Assembly (NCBI GenBank): GCA_002354805.1
Contig: DEMH01000009.1
Location: forward strand, 744,001 to 808,000
Length of the DNA: 64,000 bases
Direction of reading: 5' to 3'
DNA from: Gammaproteobacteria bacterium UBA2675
GTDB lineage: Bacteria > Pseudomonadota > Gammaproteobacteria > Pseudomonadales > Pseudohongiellaceae
The notes beneath the pieces are model-generated. The model did no database searches, was not told the origin of the DNA, and was given only the letters and a program-made list of their open reading frames with translations. Positions 26,925-36,391 of this stretch are shown here, in pieces. The position numbers were made by a program, and so were the translations under genes. Every line of letters begins with the position of its first letter. Position 1 is the first letter of the stretch.

Positions 26925-27752
26925 ATGAACTGTAAAAATAAAACCTGTTCTGCGCAGCGTGGCTTCACGCTCATCGAAATGGCGGTCGTGCTGGTTATCA
27001 TTGGTGTTGTATTAAGCGCCGTTTCAGTGGGTAGGGATCTTCGCCGCGACGCCGAAATGCAGCGAATCTTCAGCTCTTTTGCGGGCGCATGGAAACAGAC
27101 ATATGACCAGTACTTCCAGCGCACTGGTGTTGTCCTGGGTGACAATCAGGTCGCACCGACGTTTATGGTCAACGGCCAGGAGGCGCAGATCAACAATGCC
27201 GGTGGCGCAGTCGCTGGCCTTCCCGAGAACTACACAAATACCGGTCTGCGAATCTGTCGCGGGCAGGGTTACGCCAGCAATTCCGTCGGTGATGGAGATC
27301 CCCAGCTCTCCAGTCAGAATCTTCACGAACTGATGCGTCGGGTCGGTATCAATATGCCAAATGGCCGCGCCGTCGGGCAGGAAGATCGCTTTCTTTACAC
27401 CGACAGTAATGGCAACGCGACCGAGTTGCAGATCTGCTTTCAGTGGAATCCACCGCAAACCAATAGTGGTGCAGGCAATGTGATGGTGATACGTGGTTTG
27501 ACCCCTGATCTTGCCAGAGCTCTGGACCGAATGGTTGATGGTGTGCCGGATGCCATCGAAGGCCGGTTTCGACAGCAGGATTCCTCGTTGAATACTGGCG
27601 CTAATACCAGCCAGCAACCTGGTCGTGAGTGGGGGGCAAACAACACGTTTGCGCAGGGCGGTGGTCAGCAGACCACGGCTGATGGTGAAGGTGACAATCA
27701 GGATGAAAACCGGGTGGTGCTGTTGACCGCACACTGGTTGATGGACCAATGA
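26925..27752 (+). CDS. Prepilin-like protein, compact family (member 2)
   Basis: 275 residues. Leader cut after Gly13 in AQRG|FTLIE (Glu +5), helix to about 38. The soluble domain is a clear paralogue of the gene just upstream: RTGVVLGDNQVAP, GRAVGQEDRFLYTDSNGN, LQICFQW and LTPDLARALDRMVDGVPDA align in the same order, which points to tandem duplication. A Gln/Asn/Gly-rich C-terminal segment (about 215-260) precedes a last strand VVLLTAHWLM that also matches member 1. GGAG 8 bases before the ATG; ATGA overlap with the PilO-like gene. Confidence 0.85.
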   Translation: MNCKNKTCSAQRGFTLIEMAVVLVIIGVVLSAVSVGRDLRRDAEMQRIFSSFAGAWKQTYDQYFQRTGVVLGDNQVAPTFMVNGQEAQINNAGGAVAGLPENYTNTGLRICRGQGYASNSVGDGDPQLSSQNLHELMRRVGINMPNGRAVGQEDRFLYTDSNGNATELQICFQWNPPQTNSGAGNVMVIRGLTPDLARALDRMVDGVPDAIEGRFRQQDSSLNTGANTSQQPGREWGANNTFAQGGGQQTTADGEGDNQDENRVVLLTAHWLMDQ

Positions 27753-28252
27753 CGTCTGTGGCGAAACCGGTCTTGAGTGTTCGCAACCGTCGCATCGCTG
27801 TTCTGATGTCGCTGGTGATGGCAGTTGCCCTGCTTGTTGTTGCCTTGCACTATGCTCTGGATGCCAGACAGCGTCTGGCATCCGCCCTGAATATGAGCCA
27901 GGCATACACGCAGCGTGCCGAACTGCTGACGCAATTGCAAAGCGCACAACAGGCCTGGCAACAACATGCCGAGCAGCGTCAGCTGGTAAATCGTGGCATT
28001 GCTGAGACACGCGTGCTGACAGGCAGCTGGCGCTCGCGTTCGATTACGGTAGAGCAGGCAAGCGTTACTCGGGATCAGGCCCAGGCCTATCTGGCGTCGC
28101 TGCAGCACGCAGACGGCTATCTGTTTGTACCGCGTCGCTTCGAACTGAAGGTTCTGCAGGATGGTGATGACCTGATGAGCTGGACACCAGGCAGTACGAA
28201 TCAATTGGAACTGACCCTATCCGGAGATTACCTGATCAGAGGTGAGCCATGA
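27749..28252 (+). CDS. PilO/MshJ-like inner-membrane assembly protein
   Basis: 167 residues with one membrane segment (about 16-37), a periplasmic coiled helix (AELLTQLQSAQQAWQQHAEQ) and a small alpha/beta domain (RFELKVLQDGDD, LELTLSGDYLI). Size, topology and place before the PilM/N-like gene fit PilO, MshJ or GspM, which form the inner-membrane alignment complex. Sequence identity with a named member is not obvious, so the call rests on plan and context. ATGA overlaps on both sides couple it to its neighbours. Confidence 0.68.
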   Translation: MTSVAKPVLSVRNRRIAVLMSLVMAVALLVVALHYALDARQRLASALNMSQAYTQRAELLTQLQSAQQAWQQHAEQRQLVNRGIAETRVLTGSWRSRSITVEQASVTRDQAQAYLASLQHADGYLFVPRRFELKVLQDGDDLMSWTPGSTNQLELTLSGDYLIRGEP

Positions 28253-29586
28253 GGCTAAGTGACGATGGACAAATCTGGCTGCGTCTGCAAAGTGGCAACT
28301 GGCTGATCAGAAATGGGCAGGTCACCGCCATTGATGATGAGTTTAGTACCTCACAGCCCACCCTGCTGTTTTCGGATTTTGGTGGTGCACCTCATGGTGT
28401 GGAAAAAGTAAAGGGCAGCCGTCGCTACGCCGCTGCAATTCTTGAGAAGAACCTGCGGGACCGGGGTGAAACTGAGGGGATCAGCCAGGTGCTGCTGCTG
28501 GATGCCCGGAGTGACGCCGGCATCACGCAGGCTCTGTATCAGGCTATCAGTGCAGAGGACTATCTTGCATACAAGAGTCTGGTTCGCAGTAGCAGTGATC
28601 ACCTTGTCGTGGGTTCGCACCTGTCGCTGTTGCTGGCGCGCGCGCAGGCAGAAAAGGTCAGCAATGTCTGTGTGCTGCTGCAGCACGAAAATTGCCTTGA
28701 TGTACTGGTGAGACTTAACAACAAGACAGAGTTCTCTCGTCGATTCACTGTATCTGAAAGTACCACTGATGAGTGGCTGCGAGCCGCTCAGTTTGTCGCT
28801 GAAGAAATTCTTGAAGTCGCGGGCAGAAGTAGCGCCGAGCTTCAGTATGCTGTCTGGGCCGACTGGAACCCAAGCGGGCCGGATGTGTCTGCCACGATAT
28901 GTGAGTGGCTGGAGCGCAATACTTCGCTGCAGATCAACAAGGATCCAGTGTCGACATTCCATCTTGGTGACTTCATCCTGCAGTCGGCGCTGCCGGTCTG
29001 GATCAAACGTTTTCACAGCAAAGACTCCATATTTCCGGTGCCCTCACTGATATGGTACTGGTCCGAGCGGGTGTTACCAGCCGCTATCGTGGCACTGGTT
29101 GCAGCCGGATTCTCGCTTGCAGCCGCTGCTTATCAATGGCAACAGCAAATAGATCGCGTCGAACAGAGCAGTCAGGCGACCAGGTCCACCGATGATGCTG
29201 CGCAGCTCGTGACCGCGCGGGAGTCAGTGCAGCAGTCATTACCGCCGCTGCCTTCAATTGAAACGCAGGAACTGGTCCAGACACTGACCGATGCACACGC
29301 GCAAATGTCTCTGGCATCGGTGATTGCAGATATTCAGTCTGCCATGACCCCGGATACGCGGCTCAGCAGCATTCGGCTGGACAATACCCAGGCCGAACAC
29401 AGGCTGGTCCTGGACGGGTGGATAGATGGCACACCCGCCAGTGTCAACGAAGGCGTTGAGGAGCTTATTGACCAGCTCACTGCGGCTGGCTACATCGTCC
29501 GCGACAACGGTCTGTCAGCCTATCGCCAGAAGAATTATTTTCAGCTGGTGCTCCTGATTTCCCGAGAGGTATCGCATGAAGTTTAG
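28249..29586 (+). CDS. PilM-PilN/MshI-like fusion protein
   Basis: 445 residues: a cytoplasmic actin-like part (about 1-265, with LFSDFGGAPHG, LLLDARSDAG and SHLSLLLARAQAEK), one membrane helix (about 272-294, AAIVALVAAGFSLAAAAY), then a periplasmic coiled stretch and ferredoxin-like domain (SVIADIQSAM, LSSIRLDNTQ, ELIDQLTAAGYIV). This joins PilM and PilN roles in one chain, as in MshI or GspL. The nucleotide-binding motifs of true PilM seem weak. Overlaps the PilP-like gene by 11 bases. Confidence 0.75.
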   Translation: MRLSDDGQIWLRLQSGNWLIRNGQVTAIDDEFSTSQPTLLFSDFGGAPHGVEKVKGSRRYAAAILEKNLRDRGETEGISQVLLLDARSDAGITQALYQAISAEDYLAYKSLVRSSSDHLVVGSHLSLLLARAQAEKVSNVCVLLQHENCLDVLVRLNNKTEFSRRFTVSESTTDEWLRAAQFVAEEILEVAGRSSAELQYAVWADWNPSGPDVSATICEWLERNTSLQINKDPVSTFHLGDFILQSALPVWIKRFHSKDSIFPVPSLIWYWSERVLPAAIVALVAAGFSLAAAAYQWQQQIDRVEQSSQATRSTDDAAQLVTARESVQQSLPPLPSIETQELVQTLTDAHAQMSLASVIADIQSAMTPDTRLSSIRLDNTQAEHRLVLDGWIDGTPASVNEGVEELIDQLTAAGYIVRDNGLSAYRQKNYFQLVLLISREVSHEV

Positions 29587-30100
29587 CGCGGCAGTGGTGC
29601 TGGTTCTTTCCTCGCTGGTGATATTTGGCGCTTTTCGCTTGTTCAGCGACGACCGACTGGCGTCTGAAAGCGGCCCGGATTACGCGGAGCTGTCAGAGAT
29701 CATGCAGCTGCGGGATGCACTGACTATCGACAATCAGTCGCAGTCAACGCTCCGTGATCTTCAGCAGAATGTCGCCATGCTTGAAGAGCTCTCAAGCTAC
29801 CCTGCACGACCGGTGGGTGACCTGATCGCCGTACGGCCAACACCAGCGGTCGATCCAGACCCAGTCATCCAGCCTGCAGCACAGATAAGACAGGTCTCAA
29901 GCCCGGCACCATCGCCAGGTGCGACAGACTATACCTTGTCAATGGTATTTATAGGTCCAGGCAGCCGCTTTGCTGTAGTAAACGGGATGTTCCGGGAGGA
30001 AGGCGACCGCATGCCCGGGGGCGGCACGCTGCTGAGGGTGATGGAAGATCGCGTGATAATTCGAAACTTTGGAGAGCAGCTTACTGTACACATGCAGTGA
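29576..30100 (+). CDS. PilP/MshK-like periplasmic assembly protein
   Basis: 174 residues: N-terminal membrane anchor (about 3-20), helical region, a Pro-rich linker (VDPDPVIQPA) and a C-terminal small beta domain (DYTLSMVFIGPGSRFAVVNG, then GDRMPGGGTLLRVMEDRVII). The final domain is like the HR/GspC-type domains of PilP, MshK and GspB, which join the inner-membrane ring to the secretin. The ATG lies inside the end of the PilM/N-like gene. Confidence 0.72.
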   Translation: MKFSAAVVLVLSSLVIFGAFRLFSDDRLASESGPDYAELSEIMQLRDALTIDNQSQSTLRDLQQNVAMLEELSSYPARPVGDLIAVRPTPAVDPDPVIQPAAQIRQVSSPAPSPGATDYTLSMVFIGPGSRFAVVNGMFREEGDRMPGGGTLLRVMEDRVIIRNFGEQLTVHMQ

Positions 30101-30129
30101 GCGTTGATGCCTTGTAACTGGAGTCAGTT

Positions 30130-30840
30130 GTGTATCGATTATTTTTGTGGACAGTGCTTGTGGCTGGAATCAGCGCGATCGCATTTATGCTGATCCGGAT
30201 GCTGGCGACACCTGAGCCCATAGTGTGGTCGCCGACCGCGGCTCAGCCGCCCATTATCGAGCAGGCAGGGTCTGGTGTCACTGATATATCCAGCGGTGTC
30301 AATAATGTTGAGCGCGAATTGCCCCGCGCGTCTGCTGGCGTAGAGACTGCTGCCGACCAGGTCACGGAATCGCGATACATTCCACCGCCGGTTGTCCGCA
30401 GCGCAGCGTCCACTGAAGCAGAGCAGGATATGCCCGGTGATAGCAATGCTGACCCGCAGACCCGGCAGGCAATCGCTGCCGGACGTGAACGAACCGAAGT
30501 GCTCAGATCAGTTCAGCAGAACCTTAACGAAATGCTGCTCAGCAGACAGCAGATCGACGTCAACGATCTCGACAGCATTCTTGCTCGCCTGGAATCCCTG
30601 CAGAATTCAGATGGCACAGTCGGCGGACTGCAGATAAGCGCACTGCGACAGAATCTGAATGCCGCCAATGAAATGATGGGCCTGGTCGAACAGATAAATG
30701 CTGCTGCGCAGGCGGGGGCCGATCAGCAGACCATGCAGTCGTACGTTGATCAGTTACAGGCGTTGCAACAGCAGATGCAGGTGGACAGTCAGAACCTGCT
30801 GGTGCCCGGTATTCCGCAGCGGCAGGGTGCTGCACAGTGA
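30130..30840 (+). CDS. Hypothetical membrane-anchored helical protein of the pilus operon
   Basis: 236 residues, family not recognised. One membrane segment at the N-terminus (about 4-25), a low-complexity linker rich in Pro, Ser and Glu (26-115), then a Gln-rich helical half (about 118-225, with VQQNLNEMLLSRQQID and YVDQLQALQQQMQVDS) likely to form coiled coil. Begins with GTG at 30130 after GGAG near 30120. It sits between the PilP-like gene and a prepilin, where MSHA loci have other genes, so it may be a periplasmic spacer or secretin helper; this is inference. Its end overlaps the next GTG by 4 bases. Confidence 0.7.
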   Translation: MYRLFLWTVLVAGISAIAFMLIRMLATPEPIVWSPTAAQPPIIEQAGSGVTDISSGVNNVERELPRASAGVETAADQVTESRYIPPPVVRSAASTEAEQDMPGDSNADPQTRQAIAAGRERTEVLRSVQQNLNEMLLSRQQIDVNDLDSILARLESLQNSDGTVGGLQISALRQNLNAANEMMGLVEQINAAAQAGADQQTMQSYVDQLQALQQQMQVDSQNLLVPGIPQRQGAAQ

Positions 30841-31637
30841 TCAGCACTGCGTCTGCACGCACGACGAATAGAGGCTTCAGCACGCTGGAGATTGCGCTCG
30901 TTCTGCTTGTTGTGGGTCTGCTGCTGGCAGGGAGCCTGGGGGTTCTGCGGACAGGCGCCAGTGCTGTGCGGATTGGTGCTGCGGAGGCATTTCAGGATGA
31001 CGTCGCCAGCCAGTTGATTGAATTTGCACGGGGCAATCATCGACTGCCATGCCCGGACAGCAACGCGGACGGATTTGAAGACGATTGTAGTGGCACTGCA
31101 TTGCGGACCGGCGGCGTACCTTACTACACCCTTGGGATGGAGCCAGGCAGCAGTATCGCGAACATATCAGCTGGCATAGAAAATATCAGGTACGGAGTGT
31201 ATCGACACAGCACAGCCGGTGGTACGGGCAATGGTGGCGCTGATCTGGCGGTACTGGTCGAACGAACCGGTGACGCTGCTGGCGATTCTGGCTATCGGGA
31301 TCGGGAGGACTTTCGTCAGGCACTGAGAAATGCCGGCGACGAGGTCATTGCCAACGGCGTCAATGATTCAGAAGTTTATGTGACGGGTGATGGTCAGACA
31401 TCCGGGACAGAGGATTGCCAGGCCAATCAGGTCGCCAACATGGCGTTTGTGCTGATCGGCAGCGGCGCGGCAGACCTGGATGACAGCGGGACCCGGTTCG
31501 ATGGACTGAATCATGCCTGGCGACCCGGTGGCAGCACAGCCTTGTGTGCCAGCTCTCCCAATAAACGCAAGAACGCCACCTATGATGACAGAGTGCTGGC
31601 CTATAACTTTGACGCCCTGCTGGGCGAACTGAATTAG
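30837..31637 (+). CDS. Prepilin-like protein, Cys/Asp-loop family (member 1)
   Basis: 266 residues, GTG start. Prepilin cut after Gly13 in TNRG|FSTLE (Glu +5) and helix to about 36. The soluble part begins with RLPCPDSNADGFEDDC (69-84), a Cys-bounded Asp loop like a calcium-binding DxDxDG turn, then GVPYYTLGM, RYGVYRHS, NMAFVLIG, DGLNHAW and TYDDRVLAYNFDALL. The same blocks recur in the genes at 36391, 38415 and 39644. This is the shortest member and lacks the C-terminal hydrophobic extension, so it shows the basic unit of the family. Confidence 0.82.
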   Translation: MISTASARTTNRGFSTLEIALVLLVVGLLLAGSLGVLRTGASAVRIGAAEAFQDDVASQLIEFARGNHRLPCPDSNADGFEDDCSGTALRTGGVPYYTLGMEPGSSIANISAGIENIRYGVYRHSTAGGTGNGGADLAVLVERTGDAAGDSGYRDREDFRQALRNAGDEVIANGVNDSEVYVTGDGQTSGTEDCQANQVANMAFVLIGSGAADLDDSGTRFDGLNHAWRPGGSTALCASSPNKRKNATYDDRVLAYNFDALLGELN

Positions 31638-31659
31638 AATCGACGGGAATGAAATACCA

Positions 31660-33426
31660 ATGCCAGATAACAACATTGCAACTGACTCACTGAGTTCAAC
31701 GAAACTGCTGCGTGTGATATTCGCGGCGTCGCTTTCGCTGTTGATTGCCTGCAATGGATCAGCAATAAATACCGCAGCCCGCGGCGTCAGCGAAAGTTCA
31801 CTGGAATCGGTAGAGGACATTCACACGCGGATTCGTTCCGAGTCCAGGCGCCTGCTCGCCATGCAGGATCGTATACGCAATGACCTGTCCAACGAGACTC
31901 CGCGGTCGCGGCCACAAGCAGAGGCGGCTATCGAAGCAGATCCGCTCGACGATGTCCTGGTCACCATCGATGTCCAGAATGAAGATGTCCAGAACGTATT
32001 GCGCGCTTTGTCGCAACAGGCGGATATGAACCTGCTGCTCGACCCCGAGCTGGCCAATCTAAACCGTCGTATCAGCATGAGTCTCCATCAGGTGCCAGCC
32101 AGCCTGGTCCTGGATCGTGTCATGCAGCTTCTGGATCTGTATGGCGAAGTGCAGCAGAACGTGCTGGTGGTGCGCCCGTTTGAAGAACAGGTATTCAATC
32201 TGGATTTTCTGCAGGACGTCACCAATATGGACTTCAACATGGGGGGAGATGTTTTCGGAGCCAACAGCACCATGTCCGGTGCCAGCGGCAGTGGCGGCAG
32301 TGGCGGTGGCGAAAGCGCCATGACCGGAAGTATCTCGCTGACAGGGCTGAATGCGGAAGGTATGGACCCCTACCAGCAGCTCGATACGATGTTGCAGGGC
32401 ATCATTGGTCGCCGGGAAAGTTCCGCCAGTGAAGGCCCCGCACTGCCTGGCATCAGTCTGATGCCAGGCGTCGGCGCAACATCGCGCCAGGAGCTGGAGC
32501 GTGAGAGCCTGGCCGCCAATCCCCTGTACTCGCTTAATCCCATGACAGGCACTCTGTTTGTTCGCGCGCGCCCGTCGCAGGTCAGTGTGGTCCGTAACCT
32601 CATAGAGAGATACCGCGATGTACTGCAGCGCCAGGTGTTGATTGAGGCGCAGATTCTGGACGTATCGTTAAGCGATCAGTTTGCGTTTGGTATCGACTGG
32701 GGGCTGCTGCGTGATGGCGTCGCGGCCGGTTACGGTGCGGGTACCTATACCGCGGATGGTTTTTCCACGCAGTTGCCTGACTCAGTGGAACAGGCGCGTT
32801 CCATTACGCTGCCGGGACTGCAGGCCGGTGGCGACGACCGGCTGGGGCTGATGTATGGCAGTATGTCCTTCACTGCAGCGCTGAACATCCTCGATAACTT
32901 TGGCAGTGTCCGAGTTCTGTCCAATCCCAGTATTCGTGCCCGCAACAGCCGCCCGGCGTTTATCAGCGTGGGGCGCAACAGCCGCTATATCGCTGAATCA
33001 ACAGCAGTGACCAATTCCGTTGGTGGTGGCGACACCGTCACCAGTACCAGTGTCACGACCAGCTCAGTATTCAATGGCATTATGTTGGGCGTCCAACCTT
33101 TTATCGGCCAGGACGGTGAAATCAGTCTGTCGATTCACCCGATGCAAAGTGAGGTGCAGGAAGAAAGTCTGCAGCTGATTGAGGTGGGCGGCGACAGCCG
33201 CGTGTCGCTGCCAATCATTGACTTCAAAGGGATGACTACGTCGCTGAGTATGAATAGCGGAGACACTGTCATTCTCGGAGGACTGATCGACGAGGTCGGT
33301 GGCAGCACCGGTAGTGGGATTCCAGTGCTGCGCGACCTGCGGGGTGTCGGTGGGCTGTTCGGCAACCAGGGGCGCACCAGTCGTGTACGTGAACTGGTCA
33401 TTGTGCTGCGTGTAACTACGATCTGA
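31660..33426 (+). CDS. Secretin, MshL/GspD-like lipoprotein
   Basis: 588 residues. A lipoprotein-type leader ends at LLIAC with Cys31. Then a secretin N-domain (DDVLVTIDVQNEDVQNVLRALSQ to NVLVVRPFEEQ, about 104-180), a Gly/Ser-rich loop (about 195-225), and the outer-membrane secretin barrel (RQVLIEAQILDVSLSDQFAF to RDLRGVGGLFG and ELVIVLRVTTI). It makes the outer-membrane pore through which the pilus or substrate passes. The layout is closest to MshL/PilQ of pilus systems. Followed by the motor ATPase. Confidence 0.92.
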   Translation: MPDNNIATDSLSSTKLLRVIFAASLSLLIACNGSAINTAARGVSESSLESVEDIHTRIRSESRRLLAMQDRIRNDLSNETPRSRPQAEAAIEADPLDDVLVTIDVQNEDVQNVLRALSQQADMNLLLDPELANLNRRISMSLHQVPASLVLDRVMQLLDLYGEVQQNVLVVRPFEEQVFNLDFLQDVTNMDFNMGGDVFGANSTMSGASGSGGSGGGESAMTGSISLTGLNAEGMDPYQQLDTMLQGIIGRRESSASEGPALPGISLMPGVGATSRQELERESLAANPLYSLNPMTGTLFVRARPSQVSVVRNLIERYRDVLQRQVLIEAQILDVSLSDQFAFGIDWGLLRDGVAAGYGAGTYTADGFSTQLPDSVEQARSITLPGLQAGGDDRLGLMYGSMSFTAALNILDNFGSVRVLSNPSIRARNSRPAFISVGRNSRYIAESTAVTNSVGGGDTVTSTSVTTSSVFNGIMLGVQPFIGQDGEISLSIHPMQSEVQEESLQLIEVGGDSRVSLPIIDFKGMTTSLSMNSGDTVILGGLIDEVGGSTGSGIPVLRDLRGVGGLFGNQGRTSRVRELVIVLRVTTI

Positions 33427-33443
33427 ACTCTTGTGGGACTGTG

Positions 33444-35150
33444 ATGACAATGAACGCAGCTGTCGAATTACAAACTTCCACCTCGGAATCGCAACGCATG
33501 CGTCTGGGGTCCTATTTTCTGGTGGCCGGGCTCATCAGTCCCGATCAGTTGGAGATGGCACTGCAAAAGCAGAAAATAAGCGACGAAAGACTCGGTGAGT
33601 TACTGCTCAGACTGGGCCTGGTATCCGAGTTTGACCTGGCACGGATGCTGGCCAGGCAGGCTGATATACCCTTCAGGGATATCGATGAGCTGGACAGTCC
33701 AGCGCCTGCGGTCCTGCGACGCTTCAATCAGCAGTTCTGTCTCAACAAGGCATTTCTACCTGTCGCAGTTGAAACAGACGTTATGCTGGTAGCTATCGGT
33801 AATGCCGATCACCACGACGTCGAGCAGGCGGTGCGCAGTCGCACGGGCATGCGCTGCCATATCGTGCAATGCGAGTTCAGTAAACTGCTGCAGGCGATAC
33901 GCCAGCATTACTACTTTGCTGACCATCCTGTCTCCGATCTGTTGCAGCTGGAGATTCGTCGGCTCTCGCGCGACAAGGAACAGGTGCTTCTGGCAGACAA
34001 ACTGATTGACCATGTGCTGCACCTCGCTGTTAAGCAGAGTACCTCGGATATACACATTCAGCCCGAGGAGCGCAGCATTCACATCTCTTTTCGTATCGAC
34101 GGCGTCCTGCATCCCATTGTTGCCTTGCCTTCTTCTTTGCGAAGGTTGATAACCACGATAAAGATGCAGGCCGGCATGGACATTTCGGACAGTCTGCGGC
34201 CGCAGGATGGCAGTTTTTCGGTCAGCATCCTGGAGACCGCCTATGATATTCGCGTATCGAGTGTGGTAACCGAATACGGCGAAAACCTGGTCCTGCGTCT
34301 GCTGCCCAGCGGCATGCAGGTAAAGGGGCTTAATCAACTCGGTTTCTATGACACCGATCTGGACCTGGTCAACCAGTTGTTTGCCAGCCCGCACGGCATC
34401 CTGCTGATGACCGGACCGACTGGTTCCGGTAAAAGCACAACACTGCATGCGGGACTGCGCGGAATCGGGATGCAGGGTAAAAACATCGTCACCGTAGAAG
34501 ACCCGATTGAATACAAACTACCGGTCATTCGCCAGACCGAAGTCAATCGCAAGGCAGGTTATCAGTTCGATACCGCCATACGTCACTTCCTGCGACACGA
34601 CCCGGATGTCATGCTGGTCGGTGAAATTCGTGACGCCGAGACCGCCAAGGCTGCAATTACTGCTGCTGAAACAGGCCACCTGGTACTTTCTACCTTGCAT
34701 GTCAATAATTTTCTGGGCGTGGTGCCGCGCCTGCAGGCGCTGGGCGTGGGTGCCGATATGATCGCCAACAGCCTGATCGGTGTCATCAATCAGAGACTTG
34801 CCCGGCGTATCTGTCCAGCCTGTAAAGAAGCCTATACACCTGATGATAGCGAGCGCAGCATTTTTGGTGAGCAAATTGTTGATCAGCTATATCGAGGTCG
34901 AGGATGTGATCAGTGTCTGGACACTGGATTCTCCGGGCGCGTGGCGATTTACGAAGTGGTGCGCATTTCTGAAACCATGGCACAGCATATTGCTGCGGGA
35001 GTCAGGCGCGCCGAACTGGCGGGCCTCTTGCGTCAGGAAGGCGCTATCAGCATGGTGCGGGTAGGACTGCGCAGAGTGATCGAAGGCGACACTACGCTCG
35101 ATGAGCTGAGGCGACTGTTAGGCAGTACCCTGCTGAGGGACGCGGCATGA
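33444..35150 (+). CDS. Assembly ATPase, GspE/PilB/MshE family
   Basis: About 568 residues. N-terminal MshEN-type domain (LGSYFLVAGLISPDQLEMAL) that in MshE binds cyclic di-GMP; then the N2 domain and ATPase core with Walker A GPTGSGKST (about 324-332), DVMLVGEIRDAETA (Asp/Walker B boxes) and the His box. A zinc tetracysteine, CPAC (about 456) and CDQC (about 488), marks an extension ATPase rather than PilT. The frame opens with GTG at 33441 then ATG at 33444 and 33450; 33444 fits GGGA at 33435 best. Ends with an ATGA overlap into the platform gene. Confidence 0.92.
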   Translation: MTMNAAVELQTSTSESQRMRLGSYFLVAGLISPDQLEMALQKQKISDERLGELLLRLGLVSEFDLARMLARQADIPFRDIDELDSPAPAVLRRFNQQFCLNKAFLPVAVETDVMLVAIGNADHHDVEQAVRSRTGMRCHIVQCEFSKLLQAIRQHYYFADHPVSDLLQLEIRRLSRDKEQVLLADKLIDHVLHLAVKQSTSDIHIQPEERSIHISFRIDGVLHPIVALPSSLRRLITTIKMQAGMDISDSLRPQDGSFSVSILETAYDIRVSSVVTEYGENLVLRLLPSGMQVKGLNQLGFYDTDLDLVNQLFASPHGILLMTGPTGSGKSTTLHAGLRGIGMQGKNIVTVEDPIEYKLPVIRQTEVNRKAGYQFDTAIRHFLRHDPDVMLVGEIRDAETAKAAITAAETGHLVLSTLHVNNFLGVVPRLQALGVGADMIANSLIGVINQRLARRICPACKEAYTPDDSERSIFGEQIVDQLYRGRGCDQCLDTGFSGRVAIYEVVRISETMAQHIAAGVRRAELAGLLRQEGAISMVRVGLRRVIEGDTTLDELRRLLGSTLLRDAA

Positions 35151-36391
35151 AGTGTTTCTACTTTCACAGACTGGTGACGGGCGGCAAGCTGGAATCAGGC
35201 TTTGAAAAGCTGTCGTTCAACCGGAAGGAGTCTGCGCGGTATTACCTGGAGCAGCAACAGGACTGCGTCATAGTCCGGCTGTGGATGCTGCCCGCCTGGG
35301 TTGGCAGCTTTTACGATATCTTCAAGCGCCTGTTTCGCTCACCCATGACAATGGACGAAATGGCGGACTTTTTCCACAACCTGGCAGTCATGCAGCGCAG
35401 TGGTATCCCCATGTTCGAGGCCATGGAAGAACTGGCTGGAGATGAGAGCTCGGCAGCCGCACGCAAGCTGGCCGTCAATATCCTCGACAGTCTGCGTTCG
35501 GGGGCATCACTCAGCAGCAGCCTGCAGCGGCATTCCGATACGGTCCCGCAGACAGTGCTGCATCTGGTCAGTATTGGTGAGAGCTCAGGCACACTGGATC
35601 GAACGCTGATGGATGCTGCTGAGCATCTCAGGCGAGTGGGTAGAATTTCGCAGGATGCAAAACGCGCGATGATTTACCCGGTGTTTGTCTTCCTGAGTAT
35701 CGTTGCCGCGACACTGTTCTGGATTGTATATGTGATACCCGGGCTGTCCGATCTGTTTCGGCAAATGGGCGTTGACATGCCGCCGATGACCACAGCGCTG
35801 CTGGCGTTCTCCGACATCGTGGCTGCCAATATTACCTGGATACTGATCATCTCGGCGCTCATCGTCTACGGTGCCTGCCTGCTCGTTCGCAACTGGCAGC
35901 CAGCGCGACTGCGATACCACCGGCTGTTATTGAAGCTGCCCGTTTCGAAGGTGCTGGTGCGCTCTTCGTCCATGGCATTTATCACGGAGTATCTCAGTCT
36001 GCTGGTGGGCGCAGGAATTTCAATTCTGAACAGTGTCAAAGTGCTGGAGAATGCCGCGGGGAATGAGGTCTATCGCACCGCACTGGCGCAGGTCAGGGTT
36101 GGCATGATGCGTGGCAACAGTCTCAGTCATGAGATGCGTCAGTCCGGTCAGTTTCCCGGGTTTGCGGTGCGCATGATCAGTGTGGGTGAACAGACTGGTG
36201 GACTTGACGTCCAGCTGCGTTATCTGGCCGATGATTATCGACGCCGCTTCGATCACGTTGTTGCTTCCATTTCAGAAATCGTGAAACCGGTTGTTATGCT
36301 GTTGGCAGGTGGCCTGTTCGTACTGATGATCATGGCGCTGTTCCTGCCAATCTACGAATTGATCCGACATATGAGCAATCAGGGCTTTTGA
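35147..36391 (+). CDS. Inner-membrane platform protein, GspF/PilC/MshG family
   Basis: 414 residues with the family's double T2SSF domain: first copy about 70-190 (MADFFHNLAVMQRSGIPMFEA), membrane helices near 175-200 and 225-245, second copy about 275-395 (FITEYLSLLVGAGISILNSV) and a last helix (VVMLLAGGLFVLMIMALFLPIY). It turns ATPase motion into pilin extraction from the membrane. N-terminal 60 residues (KCFYFHRLVTGG) are a short cytoplasmic domain. Its TGA and the next ATG share bases (TGATG). Confidence 0.92.
   Translation: MKCFYFHRLVTGGKLESGFEKLSFNRKESARYYLEQQQDCVIVRLWMLPAWVGSFYDIFKRLFRSPMTMDEMADFFHNLAVMQRSGIPMFEAMEELAGDESSAAARKLAVNILDSLRSGASLSSSLQRHSDTVPQTVLHLVSIGESSGTLDRTLMDAAEHLRRVGRISQDAKRAMIYPVFVFLSIVAATLFWIVYVIPGLSDLFRQMGVDMPPMTTALLAFSDIVAANITWILIISALIVYGACLLVRNWQPARLRYHRLLLKLPVSKVLVRSSSMAFITEYLSLLVGAGISILNSVKVLENAAGNEVYRTALAQVRVGMMRGNSLSHEMRQSGQFPGFAVRMISVGEQTGGLDVQLRYLADDYRRRFDHVVASISEIVKPVVMLLAGGLFVLMIMALFLPIYELIRHMSNQGF

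Noticed and set aside
27024..28010. 328-codon frame opposite pilin genes
   Set aside because: Spans the end of one real gene and start of another on the opposite strand, no motifs.
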